Of a DNA stretch of 32,613 bases, positions 1-7,744 are shown piece by piece. A program made the position numbers and the translations under genes. This DNA is from Chloroflexota bacterium (GTDB lineage Bacteria > Chloroflexota > Anaerolineae > Anaerolineales > Villigracilaceae), in the NCBI GenBank assembly GCA_024434165.1, contig QMIW01000045.1:1-32613 (forward strand). Direction: 5' to 3'. Below the pieces are notes generated by a model. The model made no database searches. It was given only the letters and a program-made list of their open reading frames with translations, and was not told the DNA's origin. Within the stretch, counting starts at the first letter, position 1. Each line of letters opens with the position of its first letter.

Positions 1-21
1 CCCTCGAATGTGCTTCGAGGG
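1..21 (-). terminator. Hairpin downstream of the receiver gene, at window edge
   Basis: CCCTCGAA (1-8) and TTCGAGGG (14-21) are perfect 8-bp arms around a 5-base loop, 25 bases past the stop codon of the minus-strand receiver gene. A T-run would lie outside the window, so the terminator role is an inference. Confidence 0.4.
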
Positions 22-46
22 CGGCTTTGTGTTCATTCGAATATCG

Positions 47-460
47 TCACGACCCAGCCAGCACCTCCCGCAAAACTGCGAGCAGCGACTGCCACCCCTG
101 TCCCTTTTCTACAAATGCGTTACAACCGGCTTCGCTTCCGCGCTGTTTGGAGACGGGGTCGCCATGCACCGAAAGCAGGACCACCAACGGCGGGTTCGGC
201 ATGGCTTTCAACCGGCGGGTCACGGAAAAACCGTCCATGTCCGGCAGTTCGATATCCAGAATGACCAACTCCGGTTTGAGTCTGACCATCTGCTGGAGCG
301 CATCGGAGCCGCTGGACGCACTGCCGGCGACGGTCAGGTCAGGCTCGTTTTCGATGAGCCAGCCCAGGCTTTCGCGCACAGCCGGGGCGTCGTCCACGAT
401 CAGGATGCGATACGGATCCCGCGAAGGTTCGGCAGGGCGCATGGGGTTTATCCGCGGCAA
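47..460 (-). CDS. Single-domain response regulator (CheY-like receiver)
   Basis: This 137-residue protein is a stand-alone phosphoacceptor domain with no output domain. The acidic pair is D23/D24, the phosphoacceptor is D69 in 'VILDIELPD', the switch Ser is S97 and the conserved Lys is K119 in 'VEKGQGW'. It should accept phosphate from a histidine kinase and act by protein contact. The first ~15 residues precede the fold, so M7 is an alternative start. It lies 35 bp downstream of a lipoprotein gene on the same strand and may be cotranscribed with it. A NarL-type regulator and kinase lie about 5 kb away, but nothing in the sequence ties this receiver to that kinase. The family call is firm; the partner is unknown. 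Confidence 0.88.
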   Translation of the reverse strand: MPRINPMRPAEPSRDPYRILIVDDAPAVRESLGWLIENEPDLTVAGSASSGSDALQQMVRLKPELVILDIELPDMDGFSVTRRLKAMPNPPLVVLLSVHGDPVSKQRGSEAGCNAFVEKGQGWQSLLAVLREVLAGS

Positions 461-495
461 AGGGGTTATCCGATTTCATGGAGTCCGGTCTCGCG

Positions 496-1959
496 TTACG
501 GACGGAATGCGCCGATGACCATCTGCGAAGCGGTGGAAGCCGGATCGCCCTCGCCCCATGCAAGGAACAAGGTGTCGCCGGAGGCAGCCGCCGCCAGGTT
601 GAAGTTGGACAGGGCGGGGTCGAGGTTGAAGCCGTTTGCGGGGGTATCCAGCGCCCAGGTTCCGGTCTGCGGGTCGGATGCGAGATGGCGCAGCTGCACT
701 TCGAATTTGCCCGTGCCGTCATCTTCGAGCCATGCCACGTAGGGAACGTTCCCGACAAAGACGATGATGGGAGTGCGCGCATCATGATTTGGATCCACGT
801 TCAGGCTGCCGCCCACTTGCAGAAAACTGTTACGGGTGTTGGTATCGAGCCTTGAAACGAAGATCTGCCACTTCCCGTTTGGACCGATCTCGGGCCAGGC
901 AATCCACGGCACCGTGCTCTCGCCCGGAACCGTGCTGCCCGCCGTCATGGAGGCGTCCTTCGCATCGTTCAATGGGTTGATGTTCAACGCGCAGGAGGCT
1001 TCATCCTCGCCGCAGGGCGGGACGTTGATCCATTTGAACCCGCCGGGGCTGTTGGGGTCTGCCACGCCGCGCGCGGTGAAGATGCGGCTGGGTCTGTCGC
1101 GCCCGGTCTCGTGCCAGGTCACCCAGGGCACGGAGTTGGCTGTTTCGGCAAAAACAACTGTCGGGTGCGCAGAGATGCGGAAACGATCCACGTTCAACGT
1201 CTGCTCGCTGTCCTCCTTCACCTGACCGACCGTCTCCCAGCGGAAGCCGCCGATGACAGCCGGGTCGCCGGAATCGTCCTTCACGCCTTTTGCCACGAAG
1301 ATCTGCACGGACGATGGATTCGCGTCCGACACTTCCTCCCACGCCACCCACGGCACGGGGGGCGCGCCCAGTTCAGTGGAACCGCCGGTGATGAACGGGT
1401 GCGTTGCAGCGCGGTTTGTGGCAATGTTGAGACTCGCTTCGCCTCCGCCCCGATCCTGTCCAGCCTGCTGCCATAAACCGGTCTCTGCGTTGAAACGGCT
1501 TGCGAAGATCTGCGGAACATTCCCAAAGCCCGGGCTGGGTTCAGACCATGCCAGCCACGGCACGGCGCGATTTTCACCCGCGATGGTAATGGACGGCGAA
1601 TCCGCAACCACGTTGATGTGAATGTTGGCGGATGCGCCAAGCGGCGAGAACGCATCTGTACCGATCAGGCTGCTGGCAAAGATCTGACGCACGCCGCCGG
1701 AGGAATTTTCAGCCCATGCGATGAGCAGGTTGTTGGCGTTATCCAGCGAGAGCGACGGGCTTTGTGCGGCTTGCGCCGCATCACGATTGACTACGCCGAT
1801 GATATTGAAGGTCGGTCCCGCCGGTGCGGGAGGCTGCGTTGCCGCTGCTTCGGTTGGGGGAGCGGGGGTATCCGTCGCCGCCGAGCCGCCGCAGGCAGAC
1901 AGGGTCAGGCTGAGGATAACCATAAAAGGGAATATCGCTGATTGAAATAGCTTCTTCAT
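496..1959 (-). CDS. Lipoprotein with repeated 'VPWxAWxE...QIF' blades
   Basis: The 487-residue product starts with a lipoprotein signal (MKK, hydrophobic core, lipobox LSAC with Cys23) followed by a Pro/Thr/Ala-rich linker to about residue 48, so it should be anchored on the outer face of the membrane. The rest is at least five copies of a ~60-residue unit whose core reads 'VPW(V/L/I)(A/T)W.E', with a following 'QIF(A/V)' strand in most copies. This pattern is typical of beta-propeller blades of the sialidase-like kind, but no catalytic motif is visible. An SD-like AGGAG lies 8 bases upstream of the ATG. It lies downstream of, and may be cotranscribed with, the YVTN/heme lipoprotein gene. I do not recognise a named family; ligand binding or a structural role is a guess. 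Confidence 0.85.
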   Translation of the reverse strand: MKKLFQSAIFPFMVILSLTLSACGGSAATDTPAPPTEAAATQPPAPAGPTFNIIGVVNRDAAQAAQSPSLSLDNANNLLIAWAENSSGGVRQIFASSLIGTDAFSPLGASANIHINVVADSPSITIAGENRAVPWLAWSEPSPGFGNVPQIFASRFNAETGLWQQAGQDRGGGEASLNIATNRAATHPFITGGSTELGAPPVPWVAWEEVSDANPSSVQIFVAKGVKDDSGDPAVIGGFRWETVGQVKEDSEQTLNVDRFRISAHPTVVFAETANSVPWVTWHETGRDRPSRIFTARGVADPNSPGGFKWINVPPCGEDEASCALNINPLNDAKDASMTAGSTVPGESTVPWIAWPEIGPNGKWQIFVSRLDTNTRNSFLQVGGSLNVDPNHDARTPIIVFVGNVPYVAWLEDDGTGKFEVQLRHLASDPQTGTWALDTPANGFNLDPALSNFNLAAAASGDTLFLAWGEGDPASTASQMVIGAFRP

Positions 1960-2027
1960 GATCTATCTCCTAAGAATTGCAAATATCAACATGATGAGAC
2001 GATGACCATCGTCTGCTTGTTTGGTTA

Positions 2028-2171
2028 TTACGGCTCGGTGTCGGGGTCAACCCAGCCAGGCGTGAGTGTGCTGCTCCCTCGGGTCAAAGTCTGCAATTTG
2101 CCTCCACCGCTGATCAGCAGGCTTCCAATCGGCAGAAGGGAAAAGAATTTTGTTTTCAATAATTTATTCAT
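2028..2171 (-). CDS. Possible 47-residue small secreted or membrane peptide
   Basis: Between the two lipoprotein genes the minus strand holds an ATG (2171-2169) preceded by a purine-rich AGGAAAG about 7 bases upstream, then 47 codons to TAA at 2028-2030. The product begins MNKLLKTKFF with a hydrophobic stretch (residues 9-20), then SGGGK, and ends PGWVDPDTEP. The basic start, hydrophobic core and small residues resemble a signal peptide with a short exported tail. There is no cysteine, so it is not a lipoprotein. The good ribosome site and position in a same-strand series support a real gene. The short length and lack of a recognised family keep confidence low. Confidence 0.4.
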   Translation of the reverse strand: MNKLLKTKFFSLLPIGSLLISGGGKLQTLTRGSSTLTPGWVDPDTEP

Positions 2172-2193
2172 TGGGTCTTTCCTATCCTTGCAA

Positions 2194-2263
2194 TGTCACC
2201 CTGAGCGATAGCGAAGGGTCTCTGGGAGAGGTGCAGAGATGCTTCGCTTCGCTCAGCATGACA
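2194..2263. repeat. 70-bp imperfect palindromic repeat (TGTCA...TGACA)
   Basis: The ends TGTCA/TGACA continue inward as a long imperfect inverted repeat: CTGAGCG and AGCGAAG on the left match CTTCGCT and CGCTCAG on the right, and TCTCTG matches CAGAGA. Only a few mismatches are seen over ~30-bp arms. It begins 8 bp past the 3' end of the YVTN/heme gene. Elements of this look are commonly scattered between bacterial genes; here it could act as an RNA stabiliser or weak terminator. Dispersal in this genome is inferred, because only one copy lies in the window. Confidence 0.7.
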
Positions 2264-2270
2264 CATGGAA

Positions 2271-4544
2271 TTATGGATTTATCGGCTCAGTCTTGATGTC
2301 AATCGAGATCAGGAATTGAAGCAGCGCTTTGCGGCTGGCGGGATCATCCAGCAAGCCGGTCACGCCGCCTGCCTCGCGATGGACCTGATTTTCGAGGACA
2401 CATTCCAGCGTGAGGCAGGAGCCGTTATGGAAGTAGGGCGGGAAGGCGTAGATGCTCAACAGGGAGGGCGGGTTGAATCCCAGTTGACCCAGCGCCGCAG
2501 CGTTGTTGGCGTTCTTCTCGATTGGGTTTGCCGGGTCGAACGTCCCTACATTTTGCAGGAAGCGGGAGAGTTGCCCAAGCGGCGGTTCGGGCGGGGCGCC
2601 GAGTGTGATGGTCTCCGGGAAGGGCGAGACGCGGGCGTAATCCACCTGCGGGGTTGACCACTTTGGTCCGCCGTGACAAGCCTGACAATTCGCCTGCGTA
2701 AAGAGCTGGCGTCCCTGCGCAATTTGCTGACCGAGGTCGCTGTTGGGGTCCACGCCGCGATACGGCGAGACGGGCGATGTGATGCGGAACTGCGTCCAGG
2801 CGACGATGGCATCCCACGCGCCAAACCCTCCAACGTGCAGCTGAGAACGGTTTGCATTGGGCGGGTCGAACGCCTTGACATTGGGGTCCTGGTCTGTGGT
2901 GCCGGGCAGGACGATCAAGCCCGGTCCGCCGGAAACGCCGCGGATGTTCAACTCGAAATCCTCCAGTTCATCGAACACAGCGGAGTAGTTCAAAATGCGC
3001 TGGTTGCCGGTTGGGTTCTGCGGACTGAAAGTGGCATTCAGTGGAATGCTCTTGCGCGGACCGGATGCAAACGCCCAGACCACGCCGTCGCTTAATCCGT
3101 CCGGGTGACAGCTGGAGCAGGCTTGCCAGCCTTCATTGGACATGCGCTCCGAAACGCCTTCATCGAATTCGCCGCGCGAGGAATGGAACAACTCGTTGCC
3201 CGCGAGGAACTTCGCCGCATCCGACCCCGCCGGGGGCAGGTCAGTAGACTGGATGCGGGTCGTTTCAACTTCGGGCGAAGCGGTCAAATCCACCACGGAA
3301 ACATCCTTCGAGATGAAGTTGTACACGTAGGCGCGCGTATCCGCATTGTTGATCACGATTCCGCGCGGGTTCTTGTGCACGTCAATTGTCAGCACGCGGG
3401 TGGTATCGCCCTCGGCAGGCACCGATACCACGGACGGCACGCCGTTGTCATCGAGGGTGATCTTCACCAAAACATCGCTTGCCGCGGAAACGATATACCC
3501 TTCGTTGGAGGCATGTTTGAACGCCACCGCCCAGGGGTTGGCAAGGAACAACCTGGGGGTGAACGTTTGCGCTTTGACCGCGGCGTGCAAATTGATCGTG
3601 CCGCCGGGGAGTTCGGATTTCGCCGCTACATCGAAGACGGAGAGGAACGCCTGCGTATCCACGTTGAATTTAACGGGTCCCTCCGGCGAGGCGGCGATAT
3701 TGGGCAGGTAGCCCCGCCCATTCTTCAGGACGATGGATTGCAATTGATTCGGGTAGGCAAAGGTGGGTTCCTTATCGCTTCCGCCAAACGCGGTGCGGTC
3801 TGCCGTGAAACCGGTATCGTGTGCCGCGAGCGTGACCGCGCCCTGGATTTGCGTATCGTCCGTTGTGGAAATGATGAAGACCTTGCCCTCACTGCCCTGG
3901 TCCAATCCCGGTCCGCCGGATGCGGTGGGCTGGGAGAGGAACTGGGTCACGTAAACGAACTGCTGACCCGCGCCGCCGTTGTTGTTCGTAATCGCCACGC
4001 CGCGCGGCTGGACTCCGGGGATGTTAATCGTGCCGACGACCGAATTGCTGGCGGTATCAATGATCGAAACGGTGTTCGAAGCGGAGTTTGCCACGTAGGC
4101 GCGCGAGCCGTCCGGTGTGAGTGCAATACCGTACGGCTCGGCGCCGACGGGAATATCCGCCACTTTCGATTGCGAGGCGAGATCAATCACAGAGACCGTG
4201 CCGCTGATTTGGTTGGTCACATAGGCAAACGCCTTGTTCGGGGTGATCACCACGGAGCGCGGTTCCTCGCCGACTTGAATCTCGGCGAGTTTTGCATTCG
4301 CATCGCCCGCCACGTTGATGAGAGTGACCGTCCCGTTCAGCGTGTTGGCAACGACGAGCAGAGAGTCGTCGTCGCTGATGGCGATGGGGCTGGAATAACT
4401 GGAGTTTTTCGCAATGGGCCCCGCCGCCTGTTCGGGGGGTGGAGCCTGTTCGGTTGCGGCTTGCCCGCCGCCGCACGCGCTCAGGAAAGCGAGCAGAGCC
4501 ACAACCATGACTCGAAGAACCTGATGAATTAATTTCGATGGCAT
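2271..4544 (-). CDS. YVTN beta-propeller lipoprotein with two c-type heme sites
   Basis: This 757-residue lipoprotein has a signal peptide with lipobox LSAC (Cys24) and a short linker. Residues ~50-430 form a YVTN-type seven-bladed propeller; typical strands are 'AYVTNQISGTVSVID', 'AYVANSASNTVSIID' and 'AYVYNFISKDVSVVD'. A C-terminal region carries two heme c motifs, CSSCH (476-480) and CQACH (620-624), in a layout like the di-heme cytochrome c peroxidase/MauG group. It should sit outside the cytoplasmic membrane and could move electrons or oxidise a substrate. AGGAG lies 8 bases before the ATG. A cytochrome c maturation system must exist elsewhere in the genome. The domain calls are firm; enzyme activity is not established. 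Confidence 0.9.
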   Translation of the reverse strand: MPSKLIHQVLRVMVVALLAFLSACGGGQAATEQAPPPEQAAGPIAKNSSYSSPIAISDDDSLLVVANTLNGTVTLINVAGDANAKLAEIQVGEEPRSVVITPNKAFAYVTNQISGTVSVIDLASQSKVADIPVGAEPYGIALTPDGSRAYVANSASNTVSIIDTASNSVVGTINIPGVQPRGVAITNNNGGAGQQFVYVTQFLSQPTASGGPGLDQGSEGKVFIISTTDDTQIQGAVTLAAHDTGFTADRTAFGGSDKEPTFAYPNQLQSIVLKNGRGYLPNIAASPEGPVKFNVDTQAFLSVFDVAAKSELPGGTINLHAAVKAQTFTPRLFLANPWAVAFKHASNEGYIVSAASDVLVKITLDDNGVPSVVSVPAEGDTTRVLTIDVHKNPRGIVINNADTRAYVYNFISKDVSVVDLTASPEVETTRIQSTDLPPAGSDAAKFLAGNELFHSSRGEFDEGVSERMSNEGWQACSSCHPDGLSDGVVWAFASGPRKSIPLNATFSPQNPTGNQRILNYSAVFDELEDFELNIRGVSGGPGLIVLPGTTDQDPNVKAFDPPNANRSQLHVGGFGAWDAIVAWTQFRITSPVSPYRGVDPNSDLGQQIAQGRQLFTQANCQACHGGPKWSTPQVDYARVSPFPETITLGAPPEPPLGQLSRFLQNVGTFDPANPIEKNANNAAALGQLGFNPPSLLSIYAFPPYFHNGSCLTLECVLENQVHREAGGVTGLLDDPASRKALLQFLISIDIKTEPINP

Positions 4545-4586
4545 ACCGTCTTCTCCTTTTCCAAGATGGTTATCTGTTCGCCGATG

Positions 4587-4729
4587 GCGCTGGCACGATA
4601 AGACGAATCATGCCCGTCCCTTCCAGGGAAAGCGCTGGCACATCATTCGCATTTCAACCGCAGCCGGTCATGCGGAGTTGATTCCGCGACCAAAGGCATC
4701 GCGCCATGGCCTCTTCGCCAATGGCGAAG
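4587..4729 (-). promoter_or_regulatory. Structured 5' leader / possible operator of the YVTN-heme gene
   Basis: The ~180 bases upstream of the heme lipoprotein ATG hold a perfect CTTCGCC/GGCGAAG hairpin (4713-4729, loop of 3), a longer interrupted hairpin (4666-4691; GGTC..GACC outside, CGGA..TCCG inside), and a direct repeat GCGCTGGCAC at 4587-4596 and 4632-4641, 45 bp apart. The repeats could bind a regulator and the hairpins could be part of the mRNA leader. I cannot match this to a known riboswitch class. Confidence 0.3.
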
Positions 4730-4789
4730 TCTGTATGGAGTTCTCCCATGATAGAAGAAAGACCCTTCCAATCAAACCGCCTGGGGGAA

Positions 4790-4829
4790 GGGAAAGAAAA
4801 GAAATTGGTCAGCCGCTGCGGCTGACCAA
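4790..4829 (-). terminator. Intrinsic terminator of the kinase/regulator operon
   Basis: TTGGTCAGCCGC (4805-4816) and GCGGCTGACCAA (4818-4829) form a near-continuous palindrome. Read on the minus strand it is followed by a T-rich run (TTTCTTTTCTTT), as expected of a Rho-independent terminator for transcripts coming from the response regulator gene that ends at 5129. Confidence 0.6.
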
Positions 4830-4858
4830 AGTAAGTATTGCCGGGTAACGAATGTTAT

Positions 4859-4872
4859 GAAGGTAAACCTTC
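4859..4872. repeat. TAAA-apex hairpin, small copy
   Basis: GAAGGT AA ACCTTC is a perfect 6-bp stem closed by the same apical TAAA seen in the hairpins at 5087-5102 and 27480-27497. It lies in the gap between the terminator and the response regulator gene. Membership of the family is inferred from the shared apex. Confidence 0.4.
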
Positions 4873-5056
4873 GGGGCGGCGCATAGCATGAGTTATTTAA
4901 CCCGAGTTGCTGCCTTGGTTTCAAGAGGCTTCCCTCACTCCAAACAAGGTTATATATTCTGGGATGACTTCCCCAGGGCAGGGTGAGGGCTTTTGGCGGG
5001 AAACCTAGAAAATCTATTGGAAGGTGGCAACTTGAGTTATTTACTCACCTTACGCA

Positions 5057-5107
5057 GTACTGCAACATTTATCCTGCCCAGGCAAGGCAACATAAATGTT
5101 GCAGTAC
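5057..5107. repeat. Inverted repeat with 15-bp perfect arms, TAAA-hairpin family
   Basis: GTACTGCAACATTTA (5057-5071) and TAAATGTTGCAGTAC (5093-5107) are perfect complements around a 21-base loop. Nested at the right end is GCAACAT AA ATGTTGC followed by AGTAC, which matches in layout the hairpins in the dcw cluster (stem, AA loop, then GTAC). It sits 21 bp past the end of the response regulator gene and has no T-run, so it is more likely a dispersed repeat than a terminator. Confidence 0.7.
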
Positions 5108-5128
5108 GAGTAAACCGCGTACCACCAG

Positions 5129-5770
5129 TTATTTATTCCTGACCAGTTTATGCTCCACCGCGTACAATGCCGCCTGGGTGCGGTCTGCCACGCCCAGTTT
5201 GTCGAAGATCGCGCTCACATATCCCTTGACGGTCCCCTCGGTGAGGTGCAGGGCAAGCGCGATTTCCTTGTTGCTTTTCCCGCTGGCGATCAATTGCAGG
5301 ATGTCGAACTCGCGCATCGTCAGCCGGGCATGCAGGGGTTCCTCGCCGCCCGTAACCTGGCGCATGAGAAACTGCTGGGCTTCGGGGTGCAGGGCGGGTT
5401 TCCCTTCGGCGGCGGAACGGATCGCGCCGAGCAGTTCCGGTTTGAGCACATCCTTGAGCATGTAGCCGATTGCCCCCGCCTGGATTGCATCGCGGACTCG
5501 CTGGTCTTCGGAAAAGGTCGTCAGCACCAGCACGCGCGTCGCCGGGCTGATGGCGAGCACGCGCCGCGTGGTTTCGATTCCATCGAGACCCGGCATGACC
5601 ACGTCCATCAAAACCACATCCGGTTTGTGTTTTCTGGTCAGCGATAACGCTTCGTCGCTGTTGCCAGCCATGCCGACAACCTCAAAATCGCTTTCCTCGC
5701 TCAACAATATTTGCAATCCTTCGCGGACGATTTCATGGTCGTCCACAATCAATACGCGAATCGGTTTCAT
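5129..5770 (-). CDS. NarL/FixJ-family response regulator with LuxR-type HTH
   Basis: The 213-residue protein is a transcription factor switched on by phosphorylation. The receiver domain (1-~120) has D10/D11, phosphoacceptor D56 in 'VVLMDVVMPG', T84/T85 and K106. The C-terminal LuxR/NarL helix-turn-helix (~150-208) includes 'LTMREFDILQLIASGKSNKEI' and 'LTEGTVKGYVSAIFDKLGV'. Its ATG overlaps the kinase stop codon (ATGA), so the two are translationally coupled and form a two-component pair. Transcription probably ends at the hairpin near 4805. The target genes are unknown; the two lipoprotein genes just downstream are candidates by position only. Confidence 0.95.
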   Translation of the reverse strand: MKPIRVLIVDDHEIVREGLQILLSEESDFEVVGMAGNSDEALSLTRKHKPDVVLMDVVMPGLDGIETTRRVLAISPATRVLVLTTFSEDQRVRDAIQAGAIGYMLKDVLKPELLGAIRSAAEGKPALHPEAQQFLMRQVTGGEEPLHARLTMREFDILQLIASGKSNKEIALALHLTEGTVKGYVSAIFDKLGVADRTQAALYAVEHKLVRNK

Positions 5771-7713
5771 ACGTGAATCTCCTTGAGAGGCACCGCCGCT
5801 TCCACCACAGTACCAACTCCCGGCGCGGAAACGATGCGTAACGTCCCGCCCAACGTCTCAGCCCGCTCTCGCATCGTTGTCATTCCCATGCCGCTCCCCT
5901 GATTCTCATTTCCAGCCTCGGTGGAATTGGGGTCGAACCCCGTGCCGTCGTCGCTGATCGAAAAGCGGAGCGTGTTCGGTTCGCCGCAATTGATTCGAAT
6001 CGAAACACGGCGCGCGTGCGCATGTTTGATGGCGTTGTTCAGGGATTCCTGAATGATGCGGTACACACTTTCTTCGAGCATCGGTTCCCTGCCGGACCTC
6101 GAGCCCGTTCCCGGCCCAAAAAGTTTTTCGCCCTCCTTATCCACATCCACCTGAATCTTGATGCCCTCCTGCGAGTATTCCCCGGCGAGCAGGCGCAGCG
6201 CTCCCAACATTCCGAAGCGGCGGATTCTTTCCAGGGCGGTCAATGTGACGGGCAGGTTTCCACTTTCCAGATCTTCGCTGGGCTTCAATTCAAAAAGCAG
6301 AGAGCGCATCTCGCGCAGCGCCGTTTGACTCAATTCGAGCAAACGCATTATCCGCTTTTCGCCTTCCTGCGGGTCGCGCCGCCAGGCGGGGGCAATGGAC
6401 TGGGCAACCAGGGTGGCGCTGAAAAGAAGCTGCGTCACTGAATCATGCAGTTCGCGCGCCAGCCTTTGGCGTTCCTGCAAGACGGCGAGCTGTTGACCGC
6501 GTTCCTGCAGCAGGGTCTGCTGCATGCGATGGTCAATCGCAACCGCCAGTTGAGCCGCCACCGCGCAGTAGGGGCTGAGACTCTCTTCGCCCCATTGGTG
6601 CATGCCCGGATGACTTAACACAACCAGTCCGATGCGCTGGCTTCTCACCATCAAGGGAATCATTGCCAGCGCCCAACGTCCGGTCTTCACCTGAATTTCG
6701 CGCAAAGCGGGCGGCACGATGGGGTCGGTGCGCACGTCTGCAATGGCGATGGTCTGACCGGCGTCGAGAATCGGATCGAGATTATCCCGAACGTAAGGCA
6801 GTCTTTCCTGCGGGTGTTCCAACCCTGCTGTGGGCGACCAGCGTCCCCGTACCACAACGACGCTGCGTTGACCGTTTTCATCGTGCTCGTACAGGCAGAT
6901 ATTGCAGACGTATCGTCCGCCTGCGGCTACCTGGTCGAGGTAGGCGTCAATCACCCCGTCCACATCGTCGGAGAGTCCGATGCGCTGGCTGGTTTCGTAG
7001 AGCAGGCGCATTTCATCGAGCGCGCGCTGGTTGGTTTTGAACAGATTGGCGTTATGGATTGCGACCGCCGCATATTGGGCGAAGAGTTCCAGGGTTTCGG
7101 CGTCGTGTTCATTGAACCGGCGCGGCGCTTCGACGCCGATTCCGAAGAAACCGATCATTTTCTCGCCCCATCGAATCGGCACACCGATGACTGAATGTTC
7201 CGCCAGTTCGGGCAGCGTCGGCTGATTGAGGTCGCCGTACCGCTCCAGCTGTACCGTCCGTCCGTCCCGCAGCACAACGCCAGCCAGCCCGATGCCGGAA
7301 ACCATTTCCGCGCCCATTTCCTCCTCCGGCATGTTGTATACCGCCACCGTCCGAATGACGGTTTCCCCATTGCGTTCCGCCGTCAAGCCGATGGTCCCGT
7401 GCGTCGCTTCGATCAGGGTGACGGCGCCGTGGAGAATATTGGATAACAGCGGGTCCAGCGCCAGCCCGCTGCTGATGGAAGCCATGACTCGCTGAAGGAT
7501 ATCCACCCGGCGCGCGGCATCGGCGGATTCCTGTTCCTGGATTGGGGGAGGTTGGAAAGTGGAATTCAAACCGTTCTGCTTGTCTTTGAGAGAAAAGAGA
7601 CCAATAATGGATAAATTATATACCAAACATCCCCCGGAATGCAGAGAGGCTTGGAAAGCGTTTTGGAAATCAAATTTGTCCGATCCCGAACTTGCAAAAT
7701 AGGATTTCCCCAT
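5767..7713 (-). CDS. GAF-GAF-HisKA_3 sensor histidine kinase (NarX/LiaS type)
   Basis: This is the sensor partner of the downstream NarL-type regulator. From the outermost ATG it has 648 residues: two GAF-type sensor regions (~80-225 and ~240-395), a dimerisation helix with the phosphoacceptor H423 in 'RQRLARELHDSVTQLLF', and an ATPase domain with N-box 'QESLNNAIKHA' (~556-566), 'DDGTGF' (588-593) and 'GMGMTTMRER' (608-617). No membrane segment is visible, so it is probably a cytoplasmic sensor of small molecules or redox state. The start is doubtful: the first ~50 residues look non-coding, and a TATAAT box (minus strand, 7620-7615) lies inside them. A TTG at 7569 or the ATG at 7485 are alternatives. 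Confidence 0.9.
   Translation of the reverse strand: MGKSYFASSGSDKFDFQNAFQASLHSGGCLVYNLSIIGLFSLKDKQNGLNSTFQPPPIQEQESADAARRVDILQRVMASISSGLALDPLLSNILHGAVTLIEATHGTIGLTAERNGETVIRTVAVYNMPEEEMGAEMVSGIGLAGVVLRDGRTVQLERYGDLNQPTLPELAEHSVIGVPIRWGEKMIGFFGIGVEAPRRFNEHDAETLELFAQYAAVAIHNANLFKTNQRALDEMRLLYETSQRIGLSDDVDGVIDAYLDQVAAGGRYVCNICLYEHDENGQRSVVVVRGRWSPTAGLEHPQERLPYVRDNLDPILDAGQTIAIADVRTDPIVPPALREIQVKTGRWALAMIPLMVRSQRIGLVVLSHPGMHQWGEESLSPYCAVAAQLAVAIDHRMQQTLLQERGQQLAVLQERQRLARELHDSVTQLLFSATLVAQSIAPAWRRDPQEGEKRIMRLLELSQTALREMRSLLFELKPSEDLESGNLPVTLTALERIRRFGMLGALRLLAGEYSQEGIKIQVDVDKEGEKLFGPGTGSRSGREPMLEESVYRIIQESLNNAIKHAHARRVSIRINCGEPNTLRFSISDDGTGFDPNSTEAGNENQGSGMGMTTMRERAETLGGTLRIVSAPGVGTVVEAAVPLKEIHV
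7615..7620 (-). promoter_or_regulatory. Possible -10 box of the kinase operon
   Basis: A perfect TATAAT on the minus strand sits in an AT-rich stretch. No good -35 is seen 16-18 bp upstream. If it is used, transcription would begin near 7608, inside the longest reading frame of the kinase, which would force a shorter protein. Confidence 0.35.
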
Positions 7714-7737
7714 TGATAATTATCGAAACTCAAGGAG
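7692..7737 (+). promoter_or_regulatory. Promoter and ribosome site of the GH4 gene
   Basis: TTGCAA (7692-7697), a 17-bp spacer and GATAAT (7715-7720) form a good sigma-70-type promoter. AAGGAG (7732-7737) lies 7 bases before the ATG at 7745. The predicted leader is very short. Confidence 0.5.
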
Positions 7738-7744
7738 ATCACAC

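Noticed and set aside
3105-4532. Plus-strand open frame of 475 codons
   Set aside because: It is opposite the YVTN/heme lipoprotein gene, whose signal peptide, blades and heme motifs are clear.
4545-4760. Riboswitch upstream of the heme lipoprotein
   Set aside because: Hairpins are present, but the conserved bases of c-di-GMP, cobalamin or SAM classes could not be found; kept only as a structured leader.
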